Of a stretch of 64,000 nucleotides of DNA, positions 28,205 to 36,041 are shown piece after piece. The DNA comes from Mesorhizobium ciceri biovar biserrulae WSM1271. Its GTDB lineage: Bacteria; Pseudomonadota; Alphaproteobacteria; Rhizobiales; Rhizobiaceae. Position 1 is the first letter of the stretch, and every line of letters begins with the position of its first letter. The stretch covers positions 744,001-808,000 of the forward strand of contig NC_014923.1 in NCBI RefSeq assembly GCF_000185905.1. Direction: 5' to 3'. The notes beneath the pieces were generated by a model that had not been told where the DNA came from, ran no database searches, and was given only the letters and a program-made list of their open reading frames with translations. The position numbers and the translations under genes were made by a program.

Positions 28205-28801
28205 ATGGCAGTGATCCCGAAAATCCTCGTCTTCGCCGGCTCGGTGCGCAGCGGCGCCTACAGCGGCAGGGCCGCCGACGTGGCGCAAAAGGAACTCGCC
28301 ATGCAAGGTGCCGAGGTGACCCGCGTCTCGCTCGCCGAATACCCCCTGCCGATCATGGACGAGGATCTGGAAAAGGAAAAAGGCGTTCCCGAAAACGCCC
28401 AGAAACTCGGCCGTCTCATCATCGCCTACGACGGGCTGCTGATCGCCACACCCGAATATAACGGCTCCATTCCGCCGCTGCTCAAGAACACGATCGACTG
28501 GGTGAGCCGGGTGCGCAGGGATGGTGGCCGGCCAATCAGGCCGCTGGCCGGCAAGGTCGTTGGCCTCTGCTCGTCCTCCAACGGGCACTTTGCCGGCATC
28601 CGCTGCATCAACCATCTGCGCGCGGTGCTGGTGCGTTGCCAGATGGAGGTGGTGACGCCGGAATGCTCGGTGCCCGACGGCGGTGACGCCTTCGACGAGG
28701 ATGGAAATTTCCGTGACGAAAGACTGCACAAATCGATGGAGCACCTATGCCGCACGCTGATCGAGACCTCGCGCCTGCTGTCCACCCGGATCGAGGCATG
28801 A
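28205..28801 (+). CDS. NADPH-dependent FMN reductase family protein
   Basis: This 198-residue flavodoxin-fold oxidoreductase starts at ATG 28205 after AAGGGTGG. The FMN phosphate loop [15 protein letters not shown] is at the N-terminus. The [19 protein letters not shown] motif, which binds the isoalloxazine ring in this family, is in the middle, and [11 protein letters not shown] follows. Relatives (ChrR, ArsH, azoreductase-like) reduce quinones, azo dyes or metal ions with NAD(P)H in the cytoplasm. The physiological substrate is not evident. It overlaps pyrF by ATGA, so the two are co-translated, a pairing of uncertain meaning. Confidence 0.88.
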   Translation: MAVIPKILVFAGSVRSGAYSGRAADVAQKELAMQGAEVTRVSLAEYPLPIMDEDLEKEKGVPENAQKLGRLIIAYDGLLIATPEYNGSIPPLLKNTIDWVSRVRRDGGRPIRPLAGKVVGLCSSSNGHFAGIRCINHLRAVLVRCQMEVVTPECSVPDGGDAFDEDGNFRDERLHKSMEHLCRTLIETSRLLSTRIEA

Positions 28802-29496
28802 TCGCCAATAGCATGCGCGACCGGCTCATCGTCGGCCTCGACGTGCCGACAGTGAAGCAAGCCGAGCAGGCAGTGCGCGAACTCGACGGCATCGTCTCCT
28901 TCTACAAGATCGGCTACCAGCTTGCCTTCGCCGGCGGGCTCGACTTCGCCAGGGAGCTGGCCAGCGGCGGCACCAACGTCTTCCTAGACATGAAGCTGCT
29001 CGACATCGACCACACGGTGGCCAAGGGTGTCGAGAACATCGTCAAGATGGGCGTGACCATGCTGACCATCCACGCCTATCCCAAGGCCATGCAGGCCGCC
29101 GTAGAGGCGGCCAGAGGCAGCGACCTTTGCCTGCTTGCCGTCAGCGTTCTGACCTCGATGGACGAGCAGGACATGATCGACGTCGGCTATGAGTACGATC
29201 CGCATACGCTGGTGCTTAGGCGCTCGGAACAGGCGCTGCATGCCGGCATGGGCGGCATCGTCTGCTCGGCCGCGGAGGCCGAGGCGGTGCGCCGGATCGT
29301 GGGACCCGACATGGCGGTGGTGACGCCCGGCATCCGGCCGGCGGGCAGCGACCATGGCGACCAGAAGCGCGTGGTGACGCCGGGCCAGGCGATTCGCAAT
29401 GGCGCCAGCCACCTCGTCGTCGGCCGTCCGATCATTGCTGCGGCCAACAAACGGGAAGCGGCCGAAGCCATCCTCGACGAGATGCGCTCGGCCTGA
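28798..29496 (+). CDS. pyrF: Orotidine 5'-phosphate decarboxylase
   Basis: PyrF makes UMP from OMP, the last step of de novo pyrimidine synthesis. The start at 28798 overlaps the upstream stop (ATGA) and gives 232 residues, the family norm. A longer frame from 28747 would extend into the reductase gene. The signature [14 protein letters not shown], the catalytic tetrad region [18 protein letters not shown] (Asp-x-Lys-x-x-Asp) and the phosphate-binding TPGIRP and HLVVGRPII segments are all present. Confidence 0.96.
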   Translation: MIANSMRDRLIVGLDVPTVKQAEQAVRELDGIVSFYKIGYQLAFAGGLDFARELASGGTNVFLDMKLLDIDHTVAKGVENIVKMGVTMLTIHAYPKAMQAAVEAARGSDLCLLAVSVLTSMDEQDMIDVGYEYDPHTLVLRRSEQALHAGMGGIVCSAAEAEAVRRIVGPDMAVVTPGIRPAGSDHGDQKRVVTPGQAIRNGASHLVVGRPIIAAANKREAAEAILDEMRSA

Positions 29497-29528
29497 GATT
29501 TCCAGGAACAAGTTCGGAGACCAAGAAA

Positions 29529-29816
29529 ATGCCCAAAGGATACTGGATCGCTCGTGTCGATGTGCGCGACGCGGAAGGCTACAAGGACTACGTGGCCGCC
29601 GCCAAACCCGCCTTCGAGCGCTTCGGCGCGAAATTCCTGGCGCGCGGCGGCGAGCATGAAAAGGCCGAAGGCCCCGGCCGCGCACGCAATGTCATCATCG
29701 AGTTCGAATCGCTGGCTGCCGCACACGATTGCTACCACTCGCCGGAATACCAGCGCGCCGCCGCCATCCGCCAGAAGGTCGCCGATGGCGAGATCGTCCT
29801 GGTCGAGGGCGCCTGA
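29529..29816 (+). CDS. DUF1330 family small protein
   Basis: This is a 95-residue dimeric alpha-beta barrel (ferredoxin-like) protein. MPKGYWIARVDVRDAEGYKDYV at the N-terminus and FESLAAAHDCYHSPEYQRAAAIRQ in the C-terminal half are diagnostic of DUF1330. There is no signal peptide, so it should be cytoplasmic. It lies 32 nt after pyrF in the same direction and may be part of that operon. The function of the family is not established. Confidence 0.9.
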   Translation: MPKGYWIARVDVRDAEGYKDYVAAAKPAFERFGAKFLARGGEHEKAEGPGRARNVIIEFESLAAAHDCYHSPEYQRAAAIRQKVADGEIVLVEGA

Positions 29817-30010
29817 GGTCCCTTGCAAGCATAGTTCCGGTTTTAGCCGGAGACGTGCTCAAAATCGGATAGAGCCTGGCGGCGTTTGAAGCCCCGCAGG
29901 CTCATTTTTACATATCTTTGCTCCGCGATTTCACGGTGATCTGCCTGGCGCAGTTGCCAGGTGCGGAGCCGTGCCGACGAGCGGTCATTCAACGCCGGTC
30001 GGATTGCCGG

Positions 30011-30040
30011 TTGACATGCAGGTATTTACCTGCATATTAT
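30011..30040 (+). promoter_or_regulatory. arsR promoter with embedded perfect operator
   Basis: TTGACA (30011-30016) and TATTAT (30035-30040), 18 bases apart, form a near-consensus housekeeping promoter. The perfect dyad ATGCAGGTATTTACCTGCAT (30016-30035, 9-bp arms) fills the spacer exactly. Binding of the ArsR-type protein encoded next would block RNA polymerase, giving autorepression. Confidence 0.8.
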
Positions 30041-30062
30041 GCCTTACAACAGAGTGAGGCCG

Positions 30063-30383
30063 ATGGACGCCGACAAGGTTTTCAAAGCGCTGGGCGACCC
30101 GACACGCAGAAGGCTGCTTGACCTTCTGTGCGAGCAGAACGGGCAGACGCTCGGTCAGCTTTGCGATCATCTGGACATGGCCAGGCAATCCGCCACCCAG
30201 CACCTCGACCTGCTGGAGGCGGCCAATCTGGTGAGCACGGTCAAGCGTGGCCGCGAAAAGCTGCATTTCATCAATCCCGTGCCGCTGCACGAAGTCTACG
30301 AGCGCTGGGTACGGAAATTCGAACGGCAGCGGCTCAGCCTGCTGCACGACCTGAAGCAAGAACTCGAAGGAGAAGACCAATGA
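30063..30383 (+). CDS. ArsR-family transcriptional repressor
   Basis: This 106-residue winged-helix regulator has the family core MDADKVFKALGDPTRRRLLDLL, LGQLCDHLDMARQSATQHLDLLEAANLV and VKRGREKLHFINPVPL. No metal-binding CxC motif is seen, so it belongs to the non-metal ArsR group often paired with AHSA1 proteins. ATG 30063 is chosen because the alternative ATG at 30039 lies inside the -10 element. The stop overlaps the next gene by ATGA. It probably represses its own operon through the dyad in the promoter. Confidence 0.9.
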   Translation: MDADKVFKALGDPTRRRLLDLLCEQNGQTLGQLCDHLDMARQSATQHLDLLEAANLVSTVKRGREKLHFINPVPLHEVYERWVRKFERQRLSLLHDLKQELEGEDQ

Positions 30384-30844
30384 CCAGGGAAACGACCAGC
30401 TTTGTCTACGTGACCTATATCCGCTCGACGCCGCAGAAGGTGTTCGAGGCCATAATCAAGCCCGAGATCGCAAAGCGCTACTGGGGCCACGAGAACGTCT
30501 CCGAATGGACGCCGGGCTCGAAATGGGAGCACATCCGCGCCAATGACGAACGGACTGTCGAACTCGTCGGCAAAGTCGTCGAGATTTCGCCGCCGACCCG
30601 CCTCGTCATCACCTGGGCGAACGCTTCGCAGGCGGACGATCCGTCAAAAACCAGCCGCGTGACGTTCGCCATCGAGGAATACGACACCATGGTGCGGCTG
30701 ACCGTCAGCCATGACGAGCTCGAGGCCGGCAGCGGCATGGCGAAGGGCGTCAGCCAGGGTTGGCCGGCGGTGCTGTCCAGCCTGAAATCCTTCCTCGAAA
30801 CCGGCAGCGGCATCGATATTTTCGCCAAGCCGAAATCGGCCTGA
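30380..30844 (+). CDS. AHSA1/SRPBCC domain protein
   Basis: This 154-residue protein of the START-like SRPBCC superfamily (Aha1-like) binds hydrophobic ligands in a helix-grip cavity. Typical blocks are SFVYVTYIRSTPQKVFEAIIKPEIAKRYW near the N-terminus, GSKWEHI, VVEISPPTRLVITW and GWPAVLSSLKSFLETG at the C-terminus. It is translationally coupled to the ArsR gene, a pairing common in Rhizobiales where the regulator controls the binding protein. The ligand is unknown. Confidence 0.9.
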   Translation: MTRETTSFVYVTYIRSTPQKVFEAIIKPEIAKRYWGHENVSEWTPGSKWEHIRANDERTVELVGKVVEISPPTRLVITWANASQADDPSKTSRVTFAIEEYDTMVRLTVSHDELEAGSGMAKGVSQGWPAVLSSLKSFLETGSGIDIFAKPKSA

Positions 30845-30885
30845 TGTTGCGGCCTCGAGCAGAATCAGACCCGTGGAGAATGACA

Positions 30886-31296
30886 ATGACCAAGCGCTAT
30901 ACCGGCGGCTGCGCATGCGGCGCGATCCGTTACGAGACCAATGACGAGCCTATCTTCCAGAACCACTGCCAATGCAGCGATTGCCAGAAGCGCTCAGGCA
31001 CCGGCCACGGATCCTACCTGACCTTCGGCCAGCGTGCCGATATGGCCATTACCGGGGAGGTGAGCACCTGGCGCGTGGCGGGCGCCAGCGGCAATGAAAA
31101 AATCCACACCTTCTGTCCAACCTGCGGAACGCCGGTCTTTCTGATATCCGTCGCCATGCCGGAATTCATAGCGGTCCATGCGGCCAGCCTCGACGATCCG
31201 GAACAGTTCAGCCCACAGATGGTGACTTACACGAGCCACGGCCATGCCTGGGACAAGATGGATCCGGCCTTGCAGGCGGTCGAGCGAATGCCGTAG
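30886..31296 (+). CDS. GFA-family (glutathione-dependent formaldehyde-activating type) zinc protein
   Basis: This protein is 136 residues long from ATG 30886. GGAG lies 8 nt before it, whereas the ATG two codons earlier is too close. The Mss4-like zinc fold is shown by GGCACGAIRYE, NHCQCSDCQKRSGTGHGSYLTF and FCPTCGTPVF, giving the CxC, CxxC and CxxC ligand sets. Family members are named after a formaldehyde-activating enzyme, but most have no proven activity. It lies 41 nt after the AHSA1 gene and may be co-transcribed with it. Confidence 0.88.
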   Translation: MTKRYTGGCACGAIRYETNDEPIFQNHCQCSDCQKRSGTGHGSYLTFGQRADMAITGEVSTWRVAGASGNEKIHTFCPTCGTPVFLISVAMPEFIAVHAASLDDPEQFSPQMVTYTSHGHAWDKMDPALQAVERMP

Positions 31297-31339
31297 TGAA
31301 ACGCGTCCGCCGGTCGGCCCGCGATCTGCCGTGGCGCCT

Positions 31340-32413
31340 TCAGGCGCGATGCTCTTGGCCGATCAGCCGGCTCGCCGCTGTCTCGGCTATGGCATCGGCA
31401 AGCTCGAGGCCCCATTGCTGGCGGCAATAGGCGCGGAAATCGAAGCAGGGCAGGCCGGGGCAGACCTCGAACTCGATGAGGTGGACGGTGTCGTCGGCCT
31501 CGACCCTGAGATCGATGGAAAACACGTCGCGCAGGCCGAGCCCGCTCATCAGCCGCCCGGCGATCGCACGAATCCTGGCGTCGGCGGCCGGCTGGCTGTC
31601 GGCGACCGCGACGAGCTCCGGCTCGGCGTAATGTCCCGCCGCTTTCGCTGCCTCGCCAGTGTCGCCGTAGAGCGCCAGACTGTCGGCCATGGTCTGGAAA
31701 TCGGCGCCTGAATCGACAAAGGCCACGCCAAGCACTTCGACTCCCGCGCCCGGCATCAGGCTAAGGAAACTGGCGCGCACGTTGCGGCCGGCGACGTAGG
31801 GCTGGACGACGACATCGTCGCGATAGGCCGAAAAGACGCGCCGGCTGAGCTCCAAAGCGTGGGCGAGATCGCTGCAGCGCGACTCCGGCCAGATGCCGAT
31901 CTTGGCGCCGAGCCGGTTGGGCTTGACGAACCAGCCGGCGGGCGAGGCCGGCGGCTCGACCAGCCATTGGCCGTCACGCGCGAGCCCAGCCTGTGGCACC
32001 GGCAGGCCGAGCGCGCCGAGCACGGCGCCGGAGCGGAACTTGTCCTGGCAGAGCGCGAACAACGCATCGTCGGCGCCGATTGTCTTGAAACCGCCCAGTC
32101 GCGCCAAAGCGGGCGCCGCGCCGCCGCGGAAATAGGCGATGCCGTCGGTCAGCGTCCAGACCAGCGTTGTGCTGGGATGCTCGCCGGCGAGCACGCTGGC
32201 AGCGTCGTCGAGCGCCACCGGCGCGAACGACAGGCCGCGTGCCTGGCAGGCACGGCCAAGCACGTCGAATTCAGGAGCGAGATCGGTCGACTGCGCCAGA
32301 TAGGACGCGATTTCGGTTGCGCGCTGCGGCGCATGGCCGTCGGCGACCAGACGGTCGAAACAAGCCTTTTCCGGCTCATGGACGAGTATCAGTTTCGGCT
32401 TACGGCTTGGCAT
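31340..32413 (-). CDS. ATP-grasp protein, D-Ala-D-Ala ligase-like
   Basis: This is a predicted ATP-dependent carboxylate-amine or carboxylate-thiol ligase of 357 residues from ATG 32413. A GTG at 32443 would add 10 residues, and neither start has a clear ribosome-binding site. An N-terminal pre-ATP-grasp domain is followed by IGADDALFALCQDKFRSGAVLGALGLPVP (lid entry), GWFVKPNRLGAKIGIW (nucleotide-binding Lys), VVVQPYVAGRNVRASF and the metal-binding HLIEFEVCPGLPCFDFRAY near the C-terminus, where Glu and Asn-like residues bind Mg. True Ddl enzymes show stronger motifs, so its substrate is open. It stands alone and converges with the GFA gene. Confidence 0.75.
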   Translation of the reverse strand: MPSRKPKLILVHEPEKACFDRLVADGHAPQRATEIASYLAQSTDLAPEFDVLGRACQARGLSFAPVALDDAASVLAGEHPSTTLVWTLTDGIAYFRGGAAPALARLGGFKTIGADDALFALCQDKFRSGAVLGALGLPVPQAGLARDGQWLVEPPASPAGWFVKPNRLGAKIGIWPESRCSDLAHALELSRRVFSAYRDDVVVQPYVAGRNVRASFLSLMPGAGVEVLGVAFVDSGADFQTMADSLALYGDTGEAAKAAGHYAEPELVAVADSQPAADARIRAIAGRLMSGLGLRDVFSIDLRVEADDTVHLIEFEVCPGLPCFDFRAYCRQQWGLELADAIAETAASRLIGQEHRA

Positions 32414-32540
32414 GAGATGAACGATCCCCGGCGGTACGATCACCTACCATCGCATGGTCGAGACGTCAGGCTCTCGCGAAACCGACACGGTGCGGGCGGT
32501 GGCGTGACAACGCACCGTCCGACCGTAGAATCCAGTTCGA

Positions 32541-33422
32541 TCAGGCGATCAGCACGCGCGGCTCGAAGCGGCCGTTGACGGGAATATCGAGCAGAAAGGT
32601 CATGCCGCCCTGCAGATCCAGCAGACGCTGCTTCTCATCCTTGCCCGACCAGGCGGAGGTGACCGCCAGCCGGTCGGCCTTGGCGCCGACGAAGGCTGGG
32701 CAGGATGGCTGCGTCACCGGCATGGCGACCGTGCGGACGAGCTTGCCGTCGGGTCCGTAGGCTTCGATGACGCTGCCGCCCCAGACGGCGTTCCACAGGA
32801 TGCCGTCGCGGTCGAGCACGGATCCGTCGATATAGCCTTTGGCCGAGCGGTGGTCGACGAACAGCTTGGGCTCACCGGCAGGCAGACCGGTCGCCGGGTC
32901 GCAGGCGACGCGCATCAGCATCCCGGTCGAGGTGTCGGTGTAGTAAGCGATCGCGCCATCCTCGGTAAAACAGATCGAATTGGAGACGGTGATGTCCGAA
33001 AACAGCTGGCGCAGTTCGCCCTTGAAAAACCAGTAGATCGAACCCGCGCCTTTTTCCTCGCCCTTGCCCATGGTGCCCATCCACAGGGCGCCGCAGGGAT
33101 GGACGCGGGAATCGTTGGAGCGCGTGACCGGATTGTCGGCCTCGACAGGCGTGTGCAGCGTCAGCTTGCCGGTCGCGACGTCGCGGACATAAAGGCCCGT
33201 CTCGGCGGCGATCAGCTGGCGCTTGTCGTCGATGACGGCGATGGCGCTCGCCATTTGGCCAAGCTCATGGACGGTGGTCGCGCCGCCGGACAGTTGCTTT
33301 TGCAGAAGCTGGCTGTTGACGATGTCAAACCAGTAGAGCGTATCGGTGGCGGGATCGTAGCTCGGCCCCTCGCCGAGCTGGCAGACGTGATCGGAAAAAA
33401 CCGAAACGATCGCTTCGCTCAT
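32541..33422 (-). CDS. SMP-30/gluconolactonase family sugar lactonase
   Basis: This 293-residue six-bladed propeller lactonase has the metal-binding Glu in HVCQLGEGPSYDPATDTLYWFDI, the conserved Asn/Asp region RSNDSRVHPCGALWMGTM, ITVSNSICFTEDG and the catalytic Asp block YIDGSVLDRDGILWNAVWGG. Relatives hydrolyse galactono-, arabino- or gluconolactones. It is the last gene of the dgo operon and overlaps dgoA by ATGA. It therefore most likely opens the galactonolactone formed by the SDR enzyme of the same operon. Confidence 0.88.
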   Translation of the reverse strand: MSEAIVSVFSDHVCQLGEGPSYDPATDTLYWFDIVNSQLLQKQLSGGATTVHELGQMASAIAVIDDKRQLIAAETGLYVRDVATGKLTLHTPVEADNPVTRSNDSRVHPCGALWMGTMGKGEEKGAGSIYWFFKGELRQLFSDITVSNSICFTEDGAIAYYTDTSTGMLMRVACDPATGLPAGEPKLFVDHRSAKGYIDGSVLDRDGILWNAVWGGSVIEAYGPDGKLVRTVAMPVTQPSCPAFVGAKADRLAVTSAWSGKDEKQRLLDLQGGMTFLLDIPVNGRFEPRVLIA

Positions 33423-34060
33423 CCTGCTTCTCCGAACACCGCATCCCAGGCCGCGACGGCAGCTTGCGCACGCGCGGCCACCTCGTCGACGCTCATGCCC
33501 GGCTTGAACAGGCTGGAGCCCAGACCAAAGGCGGTCACGCCGGCAGCCTTGTAGCCGGCAAAATCTTTTTCAGAGACACCGCCGACGGCGCCGACCAATG
33601 TCTGCGCCGGCAACACCGCGCGCATCGCGGAAATGCCGCCGGCGCCCAGCACGCTCGCCGGGAAGAATTTCAGGGCCGAGGCGCCGAGCTTGATCGCCAG
33701 GAAGGCTTCGGTCGGCGTGAACACGCCGGGCATCGTCACCATGCCGTAATGCATGGCGCGCGCCATCACCTCGGCATCGATGTTGGGACTGACCAGCAGC
33801 CGCCCTCCGGCCTGGTGCAAGCCATCGACATCGGCCGGGGTCAGCACCGTGCCGGCGCCGACCAGCGCCGTTTTCGGCAGCACTTGGACGATGCGGGCGA
33901 TCGACGAGAACGGTTGCGGCGAGTTGAGCGGCACTTCGATCGCCTCGATGCCGGCGTCGAACAGCGCCTGGCCCATGGCCATCGCCTCGGTGGGCTTGAG
34001 CCCGCGAAGGATGGCAACCAGGCCGCGCTTGAGTTTTGGAAACGGTGCGGTCTGGCTCAT
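33419..34060 (-). CDS. dgoA: 2-dehydro-3-deoxy-6-phosphogalactonate aldolase
   Basis: DgoA splits KDPGal to pyruvate and glyceraldehyde-3-phosphate. The 213-residue class I aldolase barrel shows VAILRGLKPTEAMAMGQALFDAGIEAIEVPLNSP, typical of the galactonate branch of the KDPG/KDPGal family. LVGAGTVLTP and LVSPNIDAEVM follow. The Schiff-base Lys lies in SALKFFPASVLG. It overlaps dgoK upstream (ATGA) and the lactonase gene downstream (ATGA). Confidence 0.93.
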   Translation of the reverse strand: MSQTAPFPKLKRGLVAILRGLKPTEAMAMGQALFDAGIEAIEVPLNSPQPFSSIARIVQVLPKTALVGAGTVLTPADVDGLHQAGGRLLVSPNIDAEVMARAMHYGMVTMPGVFTPTEAFLAIKLGASALKFFPASVLGAGGISAMRAVLPAQTLVGAVGGVSEKDFAGYKAAGVTAFGLGSSLFKPGMSVDEVAARAQAAVAAWDAVFGEAG

Positions 34061-35010
34061 CGGGCTGCTCCAATTCTGGCGATCATGCCGTTCTCGCGCG
34101 CCGCCTCGACGAGACCGGCACGCACTGCCTCGTCGGCGTCGACGGCCCGGACCTCAAGCCCAGCAAGACCAAGTGCGGCCTGGTAGAGTGCGGCCAGCGC
34201 GCCGGAGGCAATCAGCACCACGGGTTCGGCACCGGCGCCATGCCGGCGGCTGGCGGAGGCGATCTCGCCGCCGATCAAAAGGCCGGACAGGCAGGCGGCG
34301 GCATCGTCGGCTTTCAGATCCTGCAGCAGGCCGGCGGCGCGGATCGAAAACAGCCGCGAGGTGACATCGCCGCCTTCGCCCAATGCGGTTTCGCACCAGC
34401 GGCGGAAGAACGGATTGTCCGATGTGACCGGCTTGGGGTGCTCGCCGAGCGAGTGGCGCAGGATCGAATGCGCGGCAAGCACGGAAAACAGCTCACCGGT
34501 CGGCCAGGTGCCGAAGCCGGTAACGGCGCCATCCTCGACCAGCACCCATTTCGAATGGGTGCCGGGCATGCAGACCAGCTGGCGCCCCCTGGCCGGCAGG
34601 CCGGCGCCGGCAAGCTGGGTTTCCTCGCCGCGCATGACGTCGGGCGCGTCGGTCAGCCGCTGGGCCAGACCCGGAACGATGCGGATGTCACGGCTCTGGC
34701 CGGGCACGCTGGCGGCACCCGCAAGGATGGCGGTAAGCGGCGCCGGCACGGTGACATAGGGCGCTTCGAGCCAGCCCTGGCGGGACCCGGCCATGCCGCA
34801 GATGATGACGGGCAGCGCCGCTGGTGCTCCCATCGCCGCCAGATGCCCTTCGAGGATGGTCGAAAAGCCCTTTTGCTGCGCGGTGATCAGGCCGTCATCG
34901 CCGCGGCGTTCGGCAAGCATCTTGCCTTGCCCGTCGATCAGCCAAACCCGCATACGGGTCGTGCCCCAGTCGACGGCGGCGACCGCCGGTGCGTTGCCGG
35001 CTTGGCTCAC
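34057..35010 (-). CDS. dgoK: 2-dehydro-3-deoxygalactonokinase
   Basis: DgoK phosphorylates 2-keto-3-deoxygalactonate with ATP. The start is GTG 35010, overlapping the SDR stop as GTGA; upstream codons in this frame are antiphase to the SDR gene. The 317-residue product has VAAVDWGTTRMRVWLIDGQGKML, then ADKRGDDGL-like AERRGDDGLI. VIICGMAGSRQGW, PGTHSKWVLVEDGAVTGFGTWPTGELF and a C-terminal LLIGGEI and VVLIASGALAALYQAAL are characteristic of DgoK. It sits between the dehydrogenase and aldolase genes. Confidence 0.92.
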   Translation of the reverse strand: MSQAGNAPAVAAVDWGTTRMRVWLIDGQGKMLAERRGDDGLITAQQKGFSTILEGHLAAMGAPAALPVIICGMAGSRQGWLEAPYVTVPAPLTAILAGAASVPGQSRDIRIVPGLAQRLTDAPDVMRGEETQLAGAGLPARGRQLVCMPGTHSKWVLVEDGAVTGFGTWPTGELFSVLAAHSILRHSLGEHPKPVTSDNPFFRRWCETALGEGGDVTSRLFSIRAAGLLQDLKADDAAACLSGLLIGGEIASASRRHGAGAEPVVLIASGALAALYQAALGLAGLEVRAVDADEAVRAGLVEAARENGMIARIGAAR

Positions 35011-35774
35011 AGGAAGCCTCCATCGACGACCAGCATCTGCGCTGTCAGCATGCGCGAGGCGTCCGAGGCCAGGAACAGCACGGTGCCGACGATGTCGTCG
35101 GGCTGCATCACCTGTTTTATGCACTGCTTGGCGACATGGGCGGCAAGCCCCTGTTCGGTCACCCAGAGCTCCTTCTGCCGCTCGGTGATCACCCAGCCGG
35201 GCGCGATGGCGTTGACGCGGATGCCGTCCACACCGAGCTTGCCGGCCAGCCCCTTGGTCAGACCGAGGATACCGGCCTTGGCGGCCGTGTAGGACGGCAT
35301 GTCGGGGTGGTTGATCAGATAGGACGTCGAGGTGAAGTTGATGATCGAGCCGCCGCCGGCCCGCTTCATGCCCGGCGCCACCGCTTGCGCGGTGAAGAAA
35401 TGCGGCCTCAGATTAATGGCTTGGTTGTTGTCCCAGAACTCGACCGTCACGTCTTCGACGGCGTGGCGTTCGTCCCAGGCCGCATTGTTGACCAGCACGG
35501 TGACATCGCCATGCGCCTCGGCAGCCTTCGCGGCGGACGCCCGCAGGGCCTCGACATCGCGCAAATCGGTCTTGAGATAGAGCGGCCGGCGGCCGAATTC
35601 TTTCTCGATGCGGTCGGCAAGAACTGTGCTTGGGCCGTCGGCGATGTCGATGAAGGCGACATTGGCGCCCTGGCGCACAAAACCCTCGGTCAGTGCCGCG
35701 CCAATTCCGGAGCCGCCGCCGGTGATCAGCACCGAGGCTCCTTCGAGGTCGGCAAAATGCGCCGATGGCATCAT
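35007..35774 (-). CDS. SDR-family dehydrogenase, probable galactose (or similar aldose) 1-dehydrogenase
   Basis: This 255-residue classical short-chain dehydrogenase/reductase starts at ATG 35774, with GGGAGA 8-9 nt upstream. The cofactor motif is TGGGSGIG. The acidic residue after the second strand (FIDIAD) suggests NAD+. NNAA is present, and the catalytic Ser-Tyr-Lys appears as STSYLIN, then YTAAKAG. PGWVITERQ follows. It is the first gene of the operon with dgoK, dgoA and a lactonase, so it probably oxidises D-galactose (or L-arabinose or D-fucose) to the lactone. The substrate is inferred from context. Confidence 0.85.
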   Translation of the reverse strand: MMPSAHFADLEGASVLITGGGSGIGAALTEGFVRQGANVAFIDIADGPSTVLADRIEKEFGRRPLYLKTDLRDVEALRASAAKAAEAHGDVTVLVNNAAWDERHAVEDVTVEFWDNNQAINLRPHFFTAQAVAPGMKRAGGGSIINFTSTSYLINHPDMPSYTAAKAGILGLTKGLAGKLGVDGIRVNAIAPGWVITERQKELWVTEQGLAAHVAKQCIKQVMQPDDIVGTVLFLASDASRMLTAQMLVVDGGFL

Positions 35775-35790
35775 CGTTCTTGTCTCCCAG

Positions 35791-35836
35791 CGCATGACCC
35801 CGAAAATCGGGTCGATTTTCGGAAAGGGATCATGCG
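35791..35836. repeat. Dispersed palindrome (CGCATGACCCCGAAAATCG family)
   Basis: CGCATGA...TCATGCG outer arms enclose CGAAAATCG and CGATTTTCG inner arms, giving a 46-bp hairpin immediately upstream of the SDR start region. This GCATGACCCCGAAAATCG element is widespread in Mesorhizobium-type intergenic DNA. Confidence 0.75.
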
Positions 35837-35848
35837 CAAATGTTAAAT

Positions 35849-35894
35849 GCTACAGCGTCCTTTGCGCGTCTTGAAAGACGCACGGCGCCGTAGC
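35849..35894. repeat. Dispersed palindrome (GCTACAGCGTCC family)
   Basis: GCTACAGCG (35849-35857) pairs with CGCCGTAGC (35886-35894). An inner GCGCGTCTT-GAA-AGACGC stem lies between them. It sits 12 bases after the preceding palindrome, and such pairs often occur together in rhizobial genomes. Confidence 0.7.
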
Positions 35895-36041
35895 GTGATC
35901 GGCGCGCATCCTAGCCACGCAAGGCGCGCGGGCAAGGGCGAACCGCCGAATTTCAGGGCTTATGTCAGACAAAACGACAATGCGCCGCACCGGATGCGCA
36001 CGGCAGCACCGTCGGGGTTGGGGATTGCGGAGGATCGCCGG

